Below are positions 8,669-18,588 of a stretch of DNA of 64,000 bases, in pieces. The notes beneath the pieces are model-generated. The model was not told where the DNA came from and did not search any database. It was given only the letters and a program-made list of their open reading frames with translations. Source of the stretch: Micavibrio aeruginosavorus EPB (GTDB taxonomy: Bacteria; Pseudomonadota; Alphaproteobacteria; Micavibrionales; Micavibrionaceae); contig NC_020812.1 in the NCBI RefSeq assembly GCF_000348745.1, forward strand, positions 877,444-941,443, in the 5' to 3' direction. The position numbers were made by a program, and so were the translations under genes. Positions within the stretch are counted from its first letter, which is position 1; each line of letters begins with the position of its first letter.

Positions 8669-8863
8669 CTAGTGCGTGTTTTTCATACTGTAGGTTATCA
8701 CATCGGGTTGGTTACCATCTAGGCTGATTGGTCCATGAACCATCCGGTTTCTCCCTGTAAATTGATTGAGGAGTGCATAGTGTTCTAGTTGGACGAAGAA
8801 GGTGTTTATTTTCTGATGCAATAGACGGGTGGCGCCGTAATGATCGAAGATCATTACGGCCAT
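8669..8863 (-). CDS. Possible small protein of unknown function
   Basis: A 64-codon frame beginning MAVMIFDHYG and ending YSMKNTH, read toward the strong terminator at 8600-8639. The terminator placement is the main support. No ribosome site or family was recognised, and its first 13 codons overlap the opposite-strand integrase fragment. It may equally be meaningless. Confidence 0.25.
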   Translation of the reverse strand: MAVMIFDHYGATRLLHQKINTFFVQLEHYALLNQFTGRNRMVHGPISLDGNQPDVITYSMKNTH

Positions 8864-9028
8864 GTGAATGCGGTTAAACACGCGGATCGCGTGTTGCATG
8901 GCATGGGGAGTTGGGAGCCGATAACATCCGGTGATGCAGCACCGGAAACCAGCCACAGCGGCAAGGCGGGAACGGCCCGTTCCGAGCAGCCGAGGCCGCG
9001 TGGGAAGCATAAAGGCAAGAGAAAATAG
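8825..9028 (+). pseudogene. C-terminal fragment of a tyrosine integrase
   Basis: The frame reads AVMIEDHYGHVNAVKHADRV and then a Gly/Lys/Arg-rich tail to a TAG stop. The MIE-HYGH-N pattern is the usual tyrosine-nucleophile box of phage-type integrases, followed by a typical basic tail. A stop lies in frame at 8822-8824, and no Arg or HxxR catalytic boxes precede it, so only the end of the gene survives. Base composition is higher in GC than the flanks, pointing to a different source from its neighbours. Confidence 0.7.
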
Positions 9029-9239
9029 CGCCCGCAATTATAACCTGCGAAAGAGCGCGAAGCGCGGCGATTGGCTTGTAAAGACCGTAATACACTTTAC
9101 ATATGCTCAACCATAAATTTATCTGGTTTTATATTACACTATTTACTAGTGTTTTGGTGGCGATTCTTAAGTTTAGAATCGAGAGGCCTAATGCCAGAAT
9201 CTTGATAAGGCTGACGTATTGTAATTAACAAGCGAGGGT

Positions 9240-9737
9240 ATGGCTGTGCCATCTTTTTATAAATGGATTTTGGTGGTTTTCTTGCTTGTGGGCGTGTCTG
9301 CATGTAAGCCAAATAAAGTGTTGGATCCGCATGATCCAAATTTTGATATTAAGCAATTTCGATATGGAGATTATAAGTATTCAGATGATCCTGATAGGGA
9401 TGTATCGGAGGTGTTAAAATTCTTTTTTCCCATTGGTACAAAACGCTCAGTTATTGAAGATACGCTTGTAAGTAATGGAACTGTACTGATCAGTGCATCA
9501 GGCTCTTTTGGGGAGTTTGGATCTCTCGGGGTTGTCAGAGGCGAGCTTTTGGAGAAAATATCTGCATCCTATTATGCGGTCTACCATTTTAAATACAAAA
9601 GCCAGAGTATTTCACTAACTCCCAGCGGGGGAGTGCGTTTGTGCGCCTTTTATGATGATGGGAATAAGCTGGTCTCTATGATTATTGGTTCAAAATTTGT
9701 TCATACGGAATCTTTTGGTTCGGATAAGCGGAAGTAG
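9240..9737 (+). CDS. Predicted lipoprotein of unknown function
   Basis: 165 aa. An N-terminal hydrophobic segment ends in the lipobox LVGVSAC, so the mature protein should be lipid-anchored at Cys22. The rest is a compact soluble domain of about 140 residues with no recognised family. GCGAGGG precedes the ATG. It ends 9 nt before the start of the giant RTX gene and is almost certainly co-transcribed with it. A role in handling or anchoring the RTX protein is possible but unproven. Confidence 0.75.
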   Translation: MAVPSFYKWILVVFLLVGVSACKPNKVLDPHDPNFDIKQFRYGDYKYSDDPDRDVSEVLKFFFPIGTKRSVIEDTLVSNGTVLISASGSFGEFGSLGVVRGELLEKISASYYAVYHFKYKSQSISLTPSGGVRLCAFYDDGNKLVSMIIGSKFVHTESFGSDKRK

Positions 9738-9746
9738 GAGTGATAA

Positions 9747-12700
9747 ATGGGAATAATTTACGTTGCTGCATATGAGGTAAACCCCTTTGGCGCTGGACAC
9801 GGATATCTTGTGTATGATCCGGATGAAACCTTATTAACAACAGATAATCAGAGCATTATTCGTGGTGGACCGCAATTTCCTGGGGCGCTCGGGCCTTGGG
9901 GTATTTTAACAGTTGATCACGGTGCTGCTTCACACGTTTCCTCTGATGGACTTGACAACAACACAGATCCTGATGGTGACACTTATTTAGAGAATGACAA
10001 AGACGAAAATGGAATTGCGGATACAGTGGGAGATAGATTTTATACTGAAATAGAAACCTCTTTGACGTGGCAGCAACTCGTTGATTTTGCTGATTCCCTC
10101 AATGGTTATTTCGATTACAATCCTATCGGTATCAACTCAAACTCTGTCTTTGCCTCTGTATTGTCCAAGGCCGGATTAAATCCATACGAAAATTTTCCCG
10201 CTGATTTTTTGTTTGGGTACCCAGGTGCACATATTCTTCTGTCAGGGCTAGGAGATGATTACCTTAGGGGCTGGCAGGAGGATAACGATTTTTATGATGT
10301 TGGTGGGAATGATATTTTCCACGGCGGAGATGGGCAGAATCTTGTTCGCCTAGATGGTTCTGATGGAGTTGATTCTGCCAGTTATACGGTGGGAACGGTA
10401 AGTGTTAGTATCTCGGCAGATAAAAGTCACTGGGTTGTAGAGCAATCCGTCGGTGAGGAGGATTACGTTGACAGCCTTTTCTCCGTAGAGGCCATGATTG
10501 TTCATCAATTTCTGACGAACAGCGCAGTCGATTTATCTAATAATGATGAAGGAATAAATCTTCGTGATGAAGATGAAGGCAGCTTATTGAGTTGGCAGGA
10601 AGAGTATGGTGATGATTTGGTAACGGTCGTTAGCATTTCATCAGATTCAGACGAAGATTATTTCTTTGGAAATTTTTCCAACCTCAAAGCAACGCAGTAT
10701 GATGATGGTTATGAGTTGAGGCATGTCCTTGGCCGCCGTTTCGATGGTAATGGCGGTGTTGATACGATTAGCTATGCGGACCTTGAGGATGATCGCGGAA
10801 TAACTGTTAAGTTAGTGGATCAAACAGCTTTTGTTACAGGTACAGATGAGGTTGCGGGGCCGGGTGGTGGACCTTTTGATACAGTTCTCAATTTCGAGAA
10901 TGTAACAGGGACGGATTTTACAGATTTTCTTTTTGGAAATGAGTTAGACAATAAATTTATAGGTGGTGGTGGTAACGACAATATTGATGGTGGAGAAGGG
11001 TTTGATACGGTCTCCTACGAGCTTTCAACGGATGAGGTTCAGATTGTCCTGGATGAAGAATTTTTCTCCGTGGATAGTGGGACAAGTGAGGGGATTGATA
11101 CGCTTGTTAGTATTGAGGAAATTCAGGGTAGTGAAGGGGATGATGTCCTTACAGTGCATGGTCTTTATGAGGAAGCATTGACGATTGATGCTCTTGATGA
11201 AGATGCGGAAGATGTCCTTGATTTTAGTGCGCTGTCTCAAAATTTGACAATCAATTCGTTGGGGGAATTAAATGGTACGGCCCTGAAATTTTTGAATTTC
11301 GAAAAATATATCGGCGGATCATTGGTTGATAATTTTACGGGTACTGAACGAGATGAAATTTTTGAAGGAAGGGCTGGAGCCGATATTTTTAATGCCGGCG
11401 CAGGGGATGATGTTTTTCTAAATTCTAATCCTGATGGCGGAGATTATGACGGAAGTGATGACCTCGATACGATAGATTATCGGGGTGCCCAGAATGGCGT
11501 CTCCGTGAACATCGTGAGCCCATTATCTGGGACCGTTTATAAGTATATCAGTGGAGACGAAACTGGGGTTCCTGATATTGTGAAGAATATTGAGTTTTTT
11601 TACGGAACATCGGGTAAGGATGCATTTAAAACAAAGTCCGAGGAAGGGGTCGTTTTTATTGGCGGTGAGGGTGATGATACCTATTACCTAGTCTATGATC
11701 ACGAGGGCAACATTATTGGAGACCCAACGATTGTGGAGGACGCAAGTGATGTTGGTGAGGACAATGTTGTCATCGTTGATGAATCTGGACAGATTCGAGA
11801 CTACGTCAATCCTGACAATTACGACATCAGAAAAGTATCTGTCGGTTATCAGTTGGTCGGCAAAGGGGATACTGATCATGCTGGAGCGGTGTATGATATA
11901 CCGGTTGATAATGCTGAAAAAATTAACAGCCACGATGTAGGATCTTTTGATCCAGCGGATGATGATGGAGAGGATTTGCCGCTGCCAGATGAGGGGCCAG
12001 AAGATCAGGCATCTCCTTTAATTCTTGATCTTGGCTCTGCGGGCATTGATCTTTTATCTCTTGGTGAAAAAAGCACGTACTTTGATCTTCTTGGAGCTGG
12101 ACAAGCTGTCTTGACGGGATGGGTTTCTCCTGAGGATGGTCTTCTGGCTCTTCCCGGGGCGAATGGCGTGGTCGATAATATTTCAGAGTTATTTGGGAAT
12201 GCGACAACAGATGGGTTTACGTCGTTGTCTGCGTATGATTCCAATAACGATGATGTCATTAATGCGTCAGATTCTATTTTCTCAAGCCTGCGTGTTTGGA
12301 TTGATGGAAATAGTGATGGAATTTCAAGTCAAGGTGAATTGCACACGCTGAATGACCTGCTAATAACATCGATTAATTTAGATTCTACACGAACATATCA
12401 GCAAAATTCTGGAAACGTGATCAGCCATCAGTCTGAGTTCACTATGAATGGTGAAAAACGGACAATCGTTGACGCCTGGTTCACATACGATTCTGGGCGC
12501 ACAATCAACGCCCAGGCTTATGATTTTGATCCGAGAGCTGCATTTTTACCGAAATTCCGGGGGCATGGTAGCCTTAAGGACCTGAGTATTGCTGTATCTA
12601 CCGATAACGGCACCGATTCATCCAGCCTGATGACCCTATTAAAGGATATTTCTGAAGGCATGGGGTTTGCGGAGGCGCTGGAAAATTGGTCTTCTACGGA

Positions 12701-15700
12701 AGGTGCTGTTGATGCGCTTATGCTTACATGGGCCGATGTTAATGGCATTGTTGATGGTAGTCGTGGAGCTTATGTTGATGCAAAACATCTTGCCTTCTAT
12801 GAAGCCTTCACGGGCGAGCCGTTCCGTCAGTATGGAAAGCCAAACCCATTACCGGAGGCGGGCGCTTTTGTAGAGGCGATTTATGGATATGTGCGTACCT
12901 TGCTTTCAATGCACATTATCGCGCAGGCGGCGGGAGATCAGATTTTTGAAAATCCTTCATATAGTGTAAATAATTGGTCTGTTGGTGGTGATTTGACGCT
13001 CCTTCAGTCTGGCGTTAATGCGATTGAAACAGCAGCATCTGGCGCTTCTGATCCATCCGCGGTCTGGACGCGTTTTGCGCAGTTTATCGGCTATACCAAG
13101 GGTCTTGGCAATCTGACAACGGCAGAGATAACCGCGCTGGATGCGGCGGTCGATGCGACGAACCATCCGGGGCTGGATGATTGGCAGGATGTTGTCAATT
13201 TAATGAACAGCACGCTCGGCACCATTATCGATAGCGCGGATGACTGGGGTTCATTCGAAATTTATTACGATAATTATACACAAGGCACGTCATCGGACGA
13301 CACGATTACGGACAATAATGCCGGTGGTTACACCGACAATGAATTTGATGGCCGTGGCGGGAATGACGTCATCAATGGTCTAGATGGTCATGACAAACTG
13401 ATCGGCGGGGCTGGTAATGATACGTTGAACGGCGGTGCCGGTGATGATTACCTGTTGGGCGGAACAGGTGATGATATTTATGAATACGAAGCCGGAAACG
13501 ACACGATCTCAGAAGTGGGTGGTGATGGTTATGACACAATCCATGTTCTGGCCTCTACAAACCTGACAACGGCCAATATTTCGGATATTTACCGTTTTGG
13601 TGACGAGCTCATCATTGCGCTCAGTACGGGAAGTTTCATCACGATTGATGGATATGGCGACGCCAACGCCCGTATTGAAAAAATTATCTTCGATTACGAC
13701 AGCTCTGAAATTGATATTGCGGCAATTGTCGAACAAAAATTCTATGGCACTGCAGGAGCAGACAATATGAATCTGAGTGGAGATTCATATCAAACACTAT
13801 TGGCCTATGGCTACGCCGCTAACGATACAATGCAAGCCACCGGTGCCGCCGCAAAATTCTATGGCGGCGATGGTTATGACGTGTTGATTGGTGATTATCT
13901 GCCAGATTTTCTGTACGGCGAAAACCAGGATGATTACCTTTCTGGCCAGGGCGGAAATGACTATCTTTCCGGTGGATCAGGTAATGACAATCTTCTGGGG
14001 GGCGATGGAAACGATACGCTCTATGGCGGAACAGGAAGCGATATACTTCAAGGTGGTGCAGGAAACGACACGCTTTATGGTCAGGATGGAAACGACACGC
14101 TGATCGGTGGAGCTGGTAATGATCGATTGGAAGGGAGCCATGGTAATGATAATTATGTTTTCGCTCCAGGATTTGGCCAGGATACGGTTGATGCCGGGTC
14201 TCTTCAGAGTAATGGCAACACAAGCCGAAATGACAAAATCATCTTCTTAGAAGGAATTGATCCTGAAGATATTATTGTCACCCGTGTAGCTAAAGACAGT
14301 ATAAAGCTGGCAGTTAGCGGGACTTCAGACTGGGTCGAAATTTATGAGCAAGAATTTGATTCTTATTTCACGGCTCGTGTAGAAACGGTCAATTTCGCCA
14401 ATGGAGCAACGTGGACGGCGGCCGATCTTCGCTTGATGGCGATCGATACGGCAACTACATCCGGAAATGATACTGTGTATGGCTGGAACAAGCATGATGA
14501 CTATCTAGATGCGGGCGCTGGTGACGATTACGTCAATGGCCAAGGGGGAGATGACACATACGTATTCGGTCTCGGATATGGTCAGGATACGTTTGATGAT
14601 AACGGTGGTTTTGATACGGTGAATATTTTGTCAGGCGTTGATCCGGCAGATATTCTCGTAACAAAAGGCTCCAATGACAGTATCGTTCTCTCAATTATCG
14701 GAACGACAGATTCTGTTACATTTTTAGATCAGGAACGGTATAGCTATAACGTTTATCGCCTAGATCAGGTTGTTTTTGCAGATAATACGGTTTGGAGCAG
14801 TTATGATCTCCGTCAAAAAGCTATCGAATCTCAGACGACATCAGGAAATGACACTGTCACCGCATTCATCACAAATGATGTTGTAATGGGTAGCGCAGGC
14901 AATGATACGTTACGTGGTCGCGAAGGAAATGATACGTATCTGTATAATCTTGGTGATGGGCAAGATATTTTTGAAGAAACAAGTGGAAACGACATTATCC
15001 AGATGGGTGTAGGGATACTAAGTTCAGATATTTCCCTGTCGCGCGTTGGAGATGACTTGCTAATTACGATTACGTCCATGTCATCTTCCAGCATTACTGT
15101 TAAAAATCATTACGCCAGTAGCTCGAAGGTCATTGAAAAAATTGTTTTTGATGATCTCTCGGAGATGACAATTATCCCGCAAATTTTAGGAACGTCAGGG
15201 GATGATATTATCAGTGGGACCAGTGCGGCCGATTTGATATATGGCCGAGAAGGAAACGATAACATTTCGGCAGGGTCTGGAAATGATGAGGTTTATGGTG
15301 AAGATGGAAATGATACCATAAACGGATCAACCGGTTATGATTATTTGTATGGCGGTTTGGGTGATGACATCATTAATGGCGGAAGTGACGATGATTATAT
15401 TGAAGGCAATGAAGGTGGAGATACGCTCCATGGTAATGACAATGCCGATATAATTTACGGTGGTGATGGTGATGATATCATTTATGGCGATGCCCATAAT
15501 GATATCCTCTACGGAGGCAATGGAAACGACGCTGTTTATGGTGGAACAGGAAACGACATTATCTATGGTGATGATGGAGACGACACGCTTAATGGTGATA
15601 GCGGATCCATTGATATTTTGACGTATGTCAACGCGACATCAGGTGTAAATATTAATCTTTTAACGGGCATTGCTACAGGAATGGGAACCGATACGTTCTC

Positions 15701-16961
15701 GAATTTTGAGCGGTATATAGCCTCATCATATAATGATGTAATGATTGGTAATAGCTCTGCAAATACGCTTACTGCGGGAGATGGGAATGATATTCTTGTC
15801 GGCAATAAAGGAGATGACAACCTCGATGGCGGATTAGGCGATGATACGTATCAGTTTATTTACGCTGATGATGAAGATTTCATTACAGATGTTGGTGGAT
15901 ACGATATCATCCAGTTTATGGACGCAGTAAGTTCTGAAAATCTTGATTTCTATACGGAGAACCACGATTCCGGTTCAGTTGCAGATGATGTGAAGGTCGA
16001 CTTTAATGGTACAAGTCTTCATGAGATCGTCGTTTACAATCAGGTAAGCACAACATTGACGGATCGTAAGGTTGAAGAAATTCGTTTTGCTGACGGATTT
16101 TCGTTGAATTTCGCACGTTATGGGACATCTGAATGGGTTCAGATGGGCAACACGACGGCATCTCAGGACTCAAGTACGGCGACTGAGGGACGAACGATTA
16201 TTGGCGGCACAAACGTTAACACCATTACCGGAAGCGCTTTTGCAGATCAAATCCATGCAGACCTAGGTAATGATACGGTTCATGGCGGCGATGGTCATGA
16301 TTGGATCCATGGTGGTACAGGTAACGATATAATTAACGGGGATGCTGGTGACGATGTCATCTTCGGTGGTGTCGGGAATGACACGATGAATGGAGGCGAT
16401 GGTAATGACACCGCTATGTTTACTGGGTCTACGGCTGCAGTTACCGTAAGTTTGGCCGCTGGAACAGCAACCGGCCAGGGTACTGATACATTGTCAAATT
16501 TTGAGAATGTAACGGGATCATCTTATGCGGATACAATAACCGGAAATACCGTGGCAAACGTTTTGAAAGGCGGAAGTGGAAATGACGTCTTGTCTGGCCT
16601 CGGTGGTAACGATCAGCTTTATGGTGAAGATGGGCTAGACACCTTATTGGGCGGCTCTGGTGCAGATACATTTGTGTTTGAATCCGCGAGCGCATTCAAC
16701 AATGTTGATATCATCGGTGATTTTAGTCTGCTGGATAACGATGTCATTGATATATCCGATTTGCTGTCGGCTTTTGATCCGTTAGTTGATGTCATTACCG
16801 ACTTTGTTCAAGTCACCGACAATGGAACGGACTCTGCTCTATTTGTCGATCAAGATGGTGTTGGTTCTGTTTATGGTTTGCAGCAGGTTGCGACAATATC
16901 GGGCGTAACGGGCCTGACAGATGAAGCGGCTTTGTATACTTCTGGAACAATTATCGCTTAG
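9747..16961 (+). CDS. Giant RTX-type calcium-binding secreted protein (2404 aa)
   Basis: Predicted type I-secreted protein. Residues 1-180 form an N-terminal module with GAGHGYLVY and NSNSVFASVLSKAG, reminiscent of papain-like HxxY...N-C-N-S modules but with Ser where Cys is expected. A central LILDLGSAGIDLL region (about 755-1000) includes EF-hand-like DSNNDDVINASD and DGNSDGISSQGE loops. Nonapeptide GGxGxDxLx repeats occur in several blocks from about residue 396 onward, densest at 1197-1480 and 1810-1950. The C-terminus fits a type I secretion target domain (DADTFVF-like start, IIGDFS, DVIDISDLL). No ABC exporter, membrane-fusion protein or TolC is encoded nearby. Role could be adhesin, toxin or S-layer-like; it cannot be decided from sequence. 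Confidence 0.88.
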   Translation: MGIIYVAAYEVNPFGAGHGYLVYDPDETLLTTDNQSIIRGGPQFPGALGPWGILTVDHGAASHVSSDGLDNNTDPDGDTYLENDKDENGIADTVGDRFYTEIETSLTWQQLVDFADSLNGYFDYNPIGINSNSVFASVLSKAGLNPYENFPADFLFGYPGAHILLSGLGDDYLRGWQEDNDFYDVGGNDIFHGGDGQNLVRLDGSDGVDSASYTVGTVSVSISADKSHWVVEQSVGEEDYVDSLFSVEAMIVHQFLTNSAVDLSNNDEGINLRDEDEGSLLSWQEEYGDDLVTVVSISSDSDEDYFFGNFSNLKATQYDDGYELRHVLGRRFDGNGGVDTISYADLEDDRGITVKLVDQTAFVTGTDEVAGPGGGPFDTVLNFENVTGTDFTDFLFGNELDNKFIGGGGNDNIDGGEGFDTVSYELSTDEVQIVLDEEFFSVDSGTSEGIDTLVSIEEIQGSEGDDVLTVHGLYEEALTIDALDEDAEDVLDFSALSQNLTINSLGELNGTALKFLNFEKYIGGSLVDNFTGTERDEIFEGRAGADIFNAGAGDDVFLNSNPDGGDYDGSDDLDTIDYRGAQNGVSVNIVSPLSGTVYKYISGDETGVPDIVKNIEFFYGTSGKDAFKTKSEEGVVFIGGEGDDTYYLVYDHEGNIIGDPTIVEDASDVGEDNVVIVDESGQIRDYVNPDNYDIRKVSVGYQLVGKGDTDHAGAVYDIPVDNAEKINSHDVGSFDPADDDGEDLPLPDEGPEDQASPLILDLGSAGIDLLSLGEKSTYFDLLGAGQAVLTGWVSPEDGLLALPGANGVVDNISELFGNATTDGFTSLSAYDSNNDDVINASDSIFSSLRVWIDGNSDGISSQGELHTLNDLLITSINLDSTRTYQQNSGNVISHQSEFTMNGEKRTIVDAWFTYDSGRTINAQAYDFDPRAAFLPKFRGHGSLKDLSIAVSTDNGTDSSSLMTLLKDISEGMGFAEALENWSSTEGAVDALMLTWADVNGIVDGSRGAYVDAKHLAFYEAFTGEPFRQYGKPNPLPEAGAFVEAIYGYVRTLLSMHIIAQAAGDQIFENPSYSVNNWSVGGDLTLLQSGVNAIETAASGASDPSAVWTRFAQFIGYTKGLGNLTTAEITALDAAVDATNHPGLDDWQDVVNLMNSTLGTIIDSADDWGSFEIYYDNYTQGTSSDDTITDNNAGGYTDNEFDGRGGNDVINGLDGHDKLIGGAGNDTLNGGAGDDYLLGGTGDDIYEYEAGNDTISEVGGDGYDTIHVLASTNLTTANISDIYRFGDELIIALSTGSFITIDGYGDANARIEKIIFDYDSSEIDIAAIVEQKFYGTAGADNMNLSGDSYQTLLAYGYAANDTMQATGAAAKFYGGDGYDVLIGDYLPDFLYGENQDDYLSGQGGNDYLSGGSGNDNLLGGDGNDTLYGGTGSDILQGGAGNDTLYGQDGNDTLIGGAGNDRLEGSHGNDNYVFAPGFGQDTVDAGSLQSNGNTSRNDKIIFLEGIDPEDIIVTRVAKDSIKLAVSGTSDWVEIYEQEFDSYFTARVETVNFANGATWTAADLRLMAIDTATTSGNDTVYGWNKHDDYLDAGAGDDYVNGQGGDDTYVFGLGYGQDTFDDNGGFDTVNILSGVDPADILVTKGSNDSIVLSIIGTTDSVTFLDQERYSYNVYRLDQVVFADNTVWSSYDLRQKAIESQTTSGNDTVTAFITNDVVMGSAGNDTLRGREGNDTYLYNLGDGQDIFEETSGNDIIQMGVGILSSDISLSRVGDDLLITITSMSSSSITVKNHYASSSKVIEKIVFDDLSEMTIIPQILGTSGDDIISGTSAADLIYGREGNDNISAGSGNDEVYGEDGNDTINGSTGYDYLYGGLGDDIINGGSDDDYIEGNEGGDTLHGNDNADIIYGGDGDDIIYGDAHNDILYGGNGNDAVYGGTGNDIIYGDDGDDTLNGDSGSIDILTYVNATSGVNINLLTGIATGMGTDTFSNFERYIASSYNDVMIGNSSANTLTAGDGNDILVGNKGDDNLDGGLGDDTYQFIYADDEDFITDVGGYDIIQFMDAVSSENLDFYTENHDSGSVADDVKVDFNGTSLHEIVVYNQVSTTLTDRKVEEIRFADGFSLNFARYGTSEWVQMGNTTASQDSSTATEGRTIIGGTNVNTITGSAFADQIHADLGNDTVHGGDGHDWIHGGTGNDIINGDAGDDVIFGGVGNDTMNGGDGNDTAMFTGSTAAVTVSLAAGTATGQGTDTLSNFENVTGSSYADTITGNTVANVLKGGSGNDVLSGLGGNDQLYGEDGLDTLLGGSGADTFVFESASAFNNVDIIGDFSLLDNDVIDISDLLSAFDPLVDVITDFVQVTDNGTDSALFVDQDGVGSVYGLQQVATISGVTGLTDEAALYTSGTIIA
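13337..14190 (+). repeat. RTX nonapeptide repeat block (first dense cluster)
   Basis: Tandem GGxGNDxLx units, for example GGAGNDTLNGGAGDDYLLGG, in two groups (about 13337-13540 and 13857-14190) separated by a non-repeat linker. Each pair of turns is expected to bind calcium in a parallel beta-roll that folds after export. Confidence 0.9.
15187..15600 (+). repeat. RTX nonapeptide repeat block (second dense cluster)
   Basis: Roughly fifteen consecutive glycine- and aspartate-rich nonapeptides in the same gene. Further short blocks occur near 10935-11015, 14476-14560, 14881-14940, 15769-15845, 16240-16425 and 16540-16680. Confidence 0.9.
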
Positions 16962-16984
16962 AATAATGGAATGATAATAAATAT

Positions 16985-17017
16985 CAGCGCCGCATGGAAA
17001 TGCGGCGCTGTTCTTTT
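16985..17017 (+). terminator. Intrinsic terminator after the RTX gene
   Basis: CAGCGCCGCAT (16985-16995) pairs with ATGCGGCGCTG (17000-17010), followed by TTCTTTTT. It lies 24 nt past the RTX stop codon and ends the lipoprotein-RTX transcript. Confidence 0.9.
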
Positions 17018-17142
17018 TGGTGTCGAAAAATTATGCAGACCTATAATTGCTAGGAGAATATGTTCCTGAGAAAAATGGAAAAAAACTATTGACGTAAAAG
17101 CTCGATCTCTATTAGGCTTTTCTTATGTGAGCTCGTCTCATT

Positions 17143-17173
17143 AGAAGCAGCATCTCCTTTGAGAAGCAGCATC
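17143..17173. repeat. Short direct repeat in the methyltransferase leader
   Basis: AGAAGCAGCATC occurs at 17143-17154 and again at 17162-17173, a 19-nt period, about 60 nt upstream of the methyltransferase start. Two tandem copies on the same face of the helix could form an operator. A TTGACG word at 17089-17094 may be a -35 element. Confidence 0.5.
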
Positions 17174-17232
17174 AGCAAAAAAATTAGACCTTCATTGGTT
17201 TGGTGCAGATGTGTAGCCGAAGGAGAGAAACC

Positions 17233-18576
17233 ATGCGCACACGTAACAATATCGCAACAATTCTTAAAGATTATGCGGTCCAACAGTGGCCGATAGATGA
17301 GCTGAATGTAAGCTCTAAAAACCCACGTAAAATCACCGAAAAGCAAAAGGATAAAGCCTCATCATTGGTCCATGCGACGGGCTTCATGATGCCTATCGTT
17401 GTTGACCAAAAGAAGCAGGTGGTCATTGGCCATGAGTGGCTAGAAGCCGCTAAAATCTTAGGGTTGGATGACGTTCCCGTCATCCATTTAAGTGATTTGT
17501 CCGAAGCAGATGCGCGTGCTTTACGGATTGGTTACCCCAAAATTATTGATCTTGGTGAATGGGATGTGACAATCCTGGCTGAAGAGTTCGAAATCATGCT
17601 GAACGACAAGATTGATTTGTCGACCACGGGGTTCGATCTTCCGGAGATTGATATCATTCTCAGTGAGGGGCGTTCCGAAAATAACGATAAAGACAATGAA
17701 ATCGTCGAGATTGCCCCTTCTCAGGAAGCTGTTTCCAAGCTGGGGGATCTGTGGCTGCTTGGTAAACACCGCATCCTGTGTGGAAGCGCGACAGACCCCG
17801 AAAGCTATAAAATTCTAATGGGAGATCAGGTAGCTCAAGCTATTATCTCTGATCCGCCATACAACGTTCCAAACCAAGGCCATACAGGTGGGCGAGGGAC
17901 GGTTAAACACCGTGAATTCCCGCAAGCCCATGGAGAAATGACTGAAGGGCAGTTCATTGAGTTCTTAAGTCAATACCTAACAAGCTCAACGCATCATCTC
18001 TGCGAAGGTGGCCTGGTTTATTCATTCATGGACTGGCGCCATGAGTACGAAATGTTGAGCGCAAGCCGAAGCGCCGATCTCCAGAAAATCAATCTTGTTA
18101 TCTGGAACAAGAATAACGGCGGTATGGGGAGCCTGTACCGTTCCAAGCATGAGCTCGTCTACGTTTTGAAGAAAGGGAAAGCCAAGCACATTAACAATGT
18201 GGAACTTGGTAAAAATGGCCGCTATCGGACCAATGTTTGGGATTATGCCGGTGTGAATAGCTTTAAAAAAGACCGGATGAAGGAGCTCTCCACACATCCA
18301 ACCGTCAAGCCAGTCGAAATGATCGCGGATGCGATCCTGGACTGCACTCATCTAAACCAGATCGTTCTGGATCCATTTTCGGGTTCTGGAACTATTTTTA
18401 TAGCTTGCGAAAAAACCAATCGGATCGGATATGGCATGGATCTGGACCCTCTTTATGTGGATGCTGCTATCCGGCGTTGGGAGGCGCATACGGGACAAAA
18501 TGCCATTCATGCAACGAGTAAAAAGGCATTCTCTGCTTGCCAATCCATTCGTTCTAAACGTCGTACGCGCGGATAA
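17233..18576 (+). CDS. ParB-domain DNA methyltransferase (N4/N6 type)
   Basis: 447 aa. The N-terminal half is a ParB/Srx-like domain (YAVQQWPIDELNVSSKNPRK, later VIGHEWLEAAKILGL). The C-terminal half is a DNA methylase with DPPY (about residue 206) and the SAM-binding LDPFSGSGT (about 381). The start is the ATG behind AAGGAGAGAAACC, 33 nt downstream of an earlier in-frame alternative. No restriction endonuclease is adjacent, so it is an orphan methylase of the kind common in alphaproteobacterial phages and islands. It is 12 nt from the DUF5681 gene, probably one operon. Confidence 0.85.
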   Translation: MRTRNNIATILKDYAVQQWPIDELNVSSKNPRKITEKQKDKASSLVHATGFMMPIVVDQKKQVVIGHEWLEAAKILGLDDVPVIHLSDLSEADARALRIGYPKIIDLGEWDVTILAEEFEIMLNDKIDLSTTGFDLPEIDIILSEGRSENNDKDNEIVEIAPSQEAVSKLGDLWLLGKHRILCGSATDPESYKILMGDQVAQAIISDPPYNVPNQGHTGGRGTVKHREFPQAHGEMTEGQFIEFLSQYLTSSTHHLCEGGLVYSFMDWRHEYEMLSASRSADLQKINLVIWNKNNGGMGSLYRSKHELVYVLKKGKAKHINNVELGKNGRYRTNVWDYAGVNSFKKDRMKELSTHPTVKPVEMIADAILDCTHLNQIVLDPFSGSGTIFIACEKTNRIGYGMDLDPLYVDAAIRRWEAHTGQNAIHATSKKAFSACQSIRSKRRTRG

Positions 18577-18588
18577 GGGAGAAAAGTC

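Noticed and set aside
8669-9037. Longer minus-strand frame (122 codons) over the integrase tail
   Set aside because: Its upstream half is the antisense of the integrase fragment, with no protein-like features; only the shorter 8669-8863 part is kept as doubtful.
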